The notes beneath the pieces were generated by a model. It saw nothing but the letters and a program-made list of their open reading frames with translations, made no database searches and was not told the DNA's origin. Shown piece by piece: positions 6,959-7,712 of a DNA stretch of 7,712 bases. This DNA comes from Rhodoferax sp. (GTDB taxonomy: Bacteria; Pseudomonadota; Gammaproteobacteria; Burkholderiales; Burkholderiaceae_C), in the NCBI GenBank assembly GCA_021737905.1, contig JAIPDA010000105.1, positions 1 through 7,712 of the forward strand. Reading direction: 5' to 3'. Numbering within the stretch: position 1 is the stretch's first letter; each line of letters starts with the position of its first letter. A program made the translations under genes and the position numbers.

Positions 6959-7712
6959 ACCGGGTGCTGGGGCGTGGGGTTCAAGGGCATTTCTTGATTT
7001 TGCCAGTGCTGCGGCTGCTGCCATCGCTGCCATCGCTGCCAATAAGCCAGCGCCAGCTCGTAAGTGTTCATCTGCACTTGCACGGTGTCGTCGATATTGA
7101 CACCGTAGCCGCCCGCCATGGCAAAGGCCAGGGGCACGCGGCGTTGCCAGGCCCATTCAAAGACTCGCTGGTCACGCGCCTTCAGGCCCTCAAAGCTCAA
7201 AGCCAGTCGACCCAGGCGATCGCCCTCAAAGGGGTCAGCGCCTGCCAGGTAAATCACCAGGCCGGGGGCAAAGCGCCGGTCCAGCTCAACAAGCGCGTCG
7301 TCCAGTGCCTGCAAGTAGGGCGCATCGGTGCAACCGTCGGGCAAATCCTTGTCCAGGTCACCGGCTTCCTTGCGAAAGGGAAAATTGTGCTTGCCGTGCA
7401 GGGACAGGGTGAAAACGCTGGCGTCTTGCCTGAAGATGCTGGCCGTGCCGTTGCCCTGGTGCACATCCAGGTCGATCACAGCCACCTGCAGCGCTGCGCG
7501 CTGGGGGCCATGAAAGCGGCTCCATTCGGCTTGCATCAAGCGTGCGGCCACGGCGGCATCATTGAAAACACAAAAGCCGCTGCCCTGCTCAGCGCTGGCG
7601 TGGTGCGTGCCGCCGGCCATGTTGGCGGCCACGCCGGAGGGCCTGGCGTCTGCACCTGCTTGCAAGCCCAGGGCCGCTCGGGCAGCGGCCACCGTGGCGC
7701 CCGCTGAGCGAC
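6955..7712 (-). CDS. Histone-deacetylase-family deacylase (AcuC/HDAC-like), N-terminus cut by window edge
   Basis: This is a zinc-dependent amidohydrolase of the histone deacetylase superfamily; bacterial members remove acetyl or acyl groups from lysines, polyamines or small amides. The last 251 residues are visible and the frame is open through 7712. Counting from the edge: GGTHHA gives the active-site His36-His37, DLDVHQGNGT gives zinc ligands Asp82 and His84, AGADPFEGDRLG gives Asp159, and AGGYG holds the transition-state Tyr202. All key residues are therefore present. HNFPFRK and the NLAGGTHHA-like block suit the short HDAC11-like bacterial branch, so roughly 50 residues are probably missing. 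A GTG at 7692 is not the true start, because conserved sequence (RSAGATVAAARAAL) continues upstream of it. The C-terminus carries a Trp/Gln repeat tail. The stop overlaps the thioesterase start. Confidence 0.92.
   Translation of the reverse strand, partial: RSAGATVAAARAALGLQAGADARPSGVAANMAGGTHHASAEQGSGFCVFNDAAVAARLMQAEWSRFHGPQRAALQVAVIDLDVHQGNGTASIFRQDASVFTLSLHGKHNFPFRKEAGDLDKDLPDGCTDAPYLQALDDALVELDRRFAPGLVIYLAGADPFEGDRLGRLALSFEGLKARDQRVFEWAWQRRVPLAFAMAGGYGVNIDDTVQVQMNTYELALAYWQRWQRWQQPQHWQNQEMPLNPTPQHPV
7017..7043. repeat. Short tandem repeat, 9-base unit GCTGCCATC, inside the deacylase tail
   Basis: Two exact units (7017-7025, 7026-7034) are followed by a third differing in its last bases (GCTGCCAAT). 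The period keeps frame, so the minus-strand protein reads WQRWQRWQQ. Related GCTGCGGCTGCTG sequence follows at the deacylase C-terminal side. Copy number could change by slippage without breaking the frame. Confidence 0.8.

Noticed and set aside
6959..7156. Possible 66-residue N-terminal extension of the thioesterase
   Set aside because: It lies inside the deacylase gene in another frame, is Ala/Arg-rich without motif, and the ATG at 6958 gives the normal family length.
6919..7707. Plus-strand open frame of 262 codons opposite the deacylase and thioesterase genes
   Set aside because: It is fully antisense to two genes with intact active-site motifs, shows no recognisable domain, and is expected in GC-rich DNA where the opposite strand of a real gene often stays open.
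1..7712. Mobile element, prophage, toxin-antitoxin, CRISPR or defence system
   Set aside because: No transposase, integrase, terminal inverted repeats, direct-repeat array or defence-family domain is visible. All genes are co-directional, of similar composition, and belong to common chromosomal families.

Overview
The window looks like ordinary chromosome from a GC-rich Gram-negative bacterium. Protein style and gene content point to a betaproteobacterium of the order Burkholderiales, perhaps Comamonadaceae (Rhodoferax/Polaromonas-like). That placement is an inference from family resemblance and was not tested by a search. All nine genes I can support lie on the minus strand, so transcription runs from high to low coordinates. 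I see no tRNA, rRNA, CRISPR array, insertion sequence or phage gene. The longest stretch between genes is about 155 bases.

In transcription order: (1) a histone-deacetylase-family deacylase, cut by the right edge; (2) a small hotdog-fold acyl-CoA thioesterase whose ATG overlaps the deacylase stop (ATGA); (3) a 126-residue membrane protein of unknown function; (4) a nitroreductase-family flavoprotein; (5) a single-domain FKBP prolyl isomerase; (6) an ion-transporter-superfamily protein, probably a cation/proton antiporter or organic-anion carrier, with a signal peptide; (7) a D-2-hydroxyacid dehydrogenase like GhrB; (8) the DNA recombination protein RmuC; (9) a major facilitator transporter, cut by the left edge.

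Spacing suggests three transcription blocks. Deacylase, thioesterase, membrane protein and nitroreductase are packed within 60 bases of each other. A weak terminator-like hairpin separates them from the FKBP gene. The antiporter is preceded by a 154-base leader holding a 14-base perfect palindrome. The antiporter, dehydrogenase, rmuC and MFS genes then follow with gaps of 59, 14 and 36 bases. The clearest functional link is deacylase plus thioesterase, two acyl-group hydrolases that are probably translationally coupled. The other genes look like unrelated housekeeping or accessory metabolism sharing a direction.

I did not find a convincing new multi-gene system. The items most worth a second look are the deacylase-thioesterase overlap, the uncharacterised membrane protein beside it, the Trp/Gln-repeat tail of the deacylase, the GTG start of the antiporter, and a three-codon AUG-UGA reading frame overlapping the MFS start.
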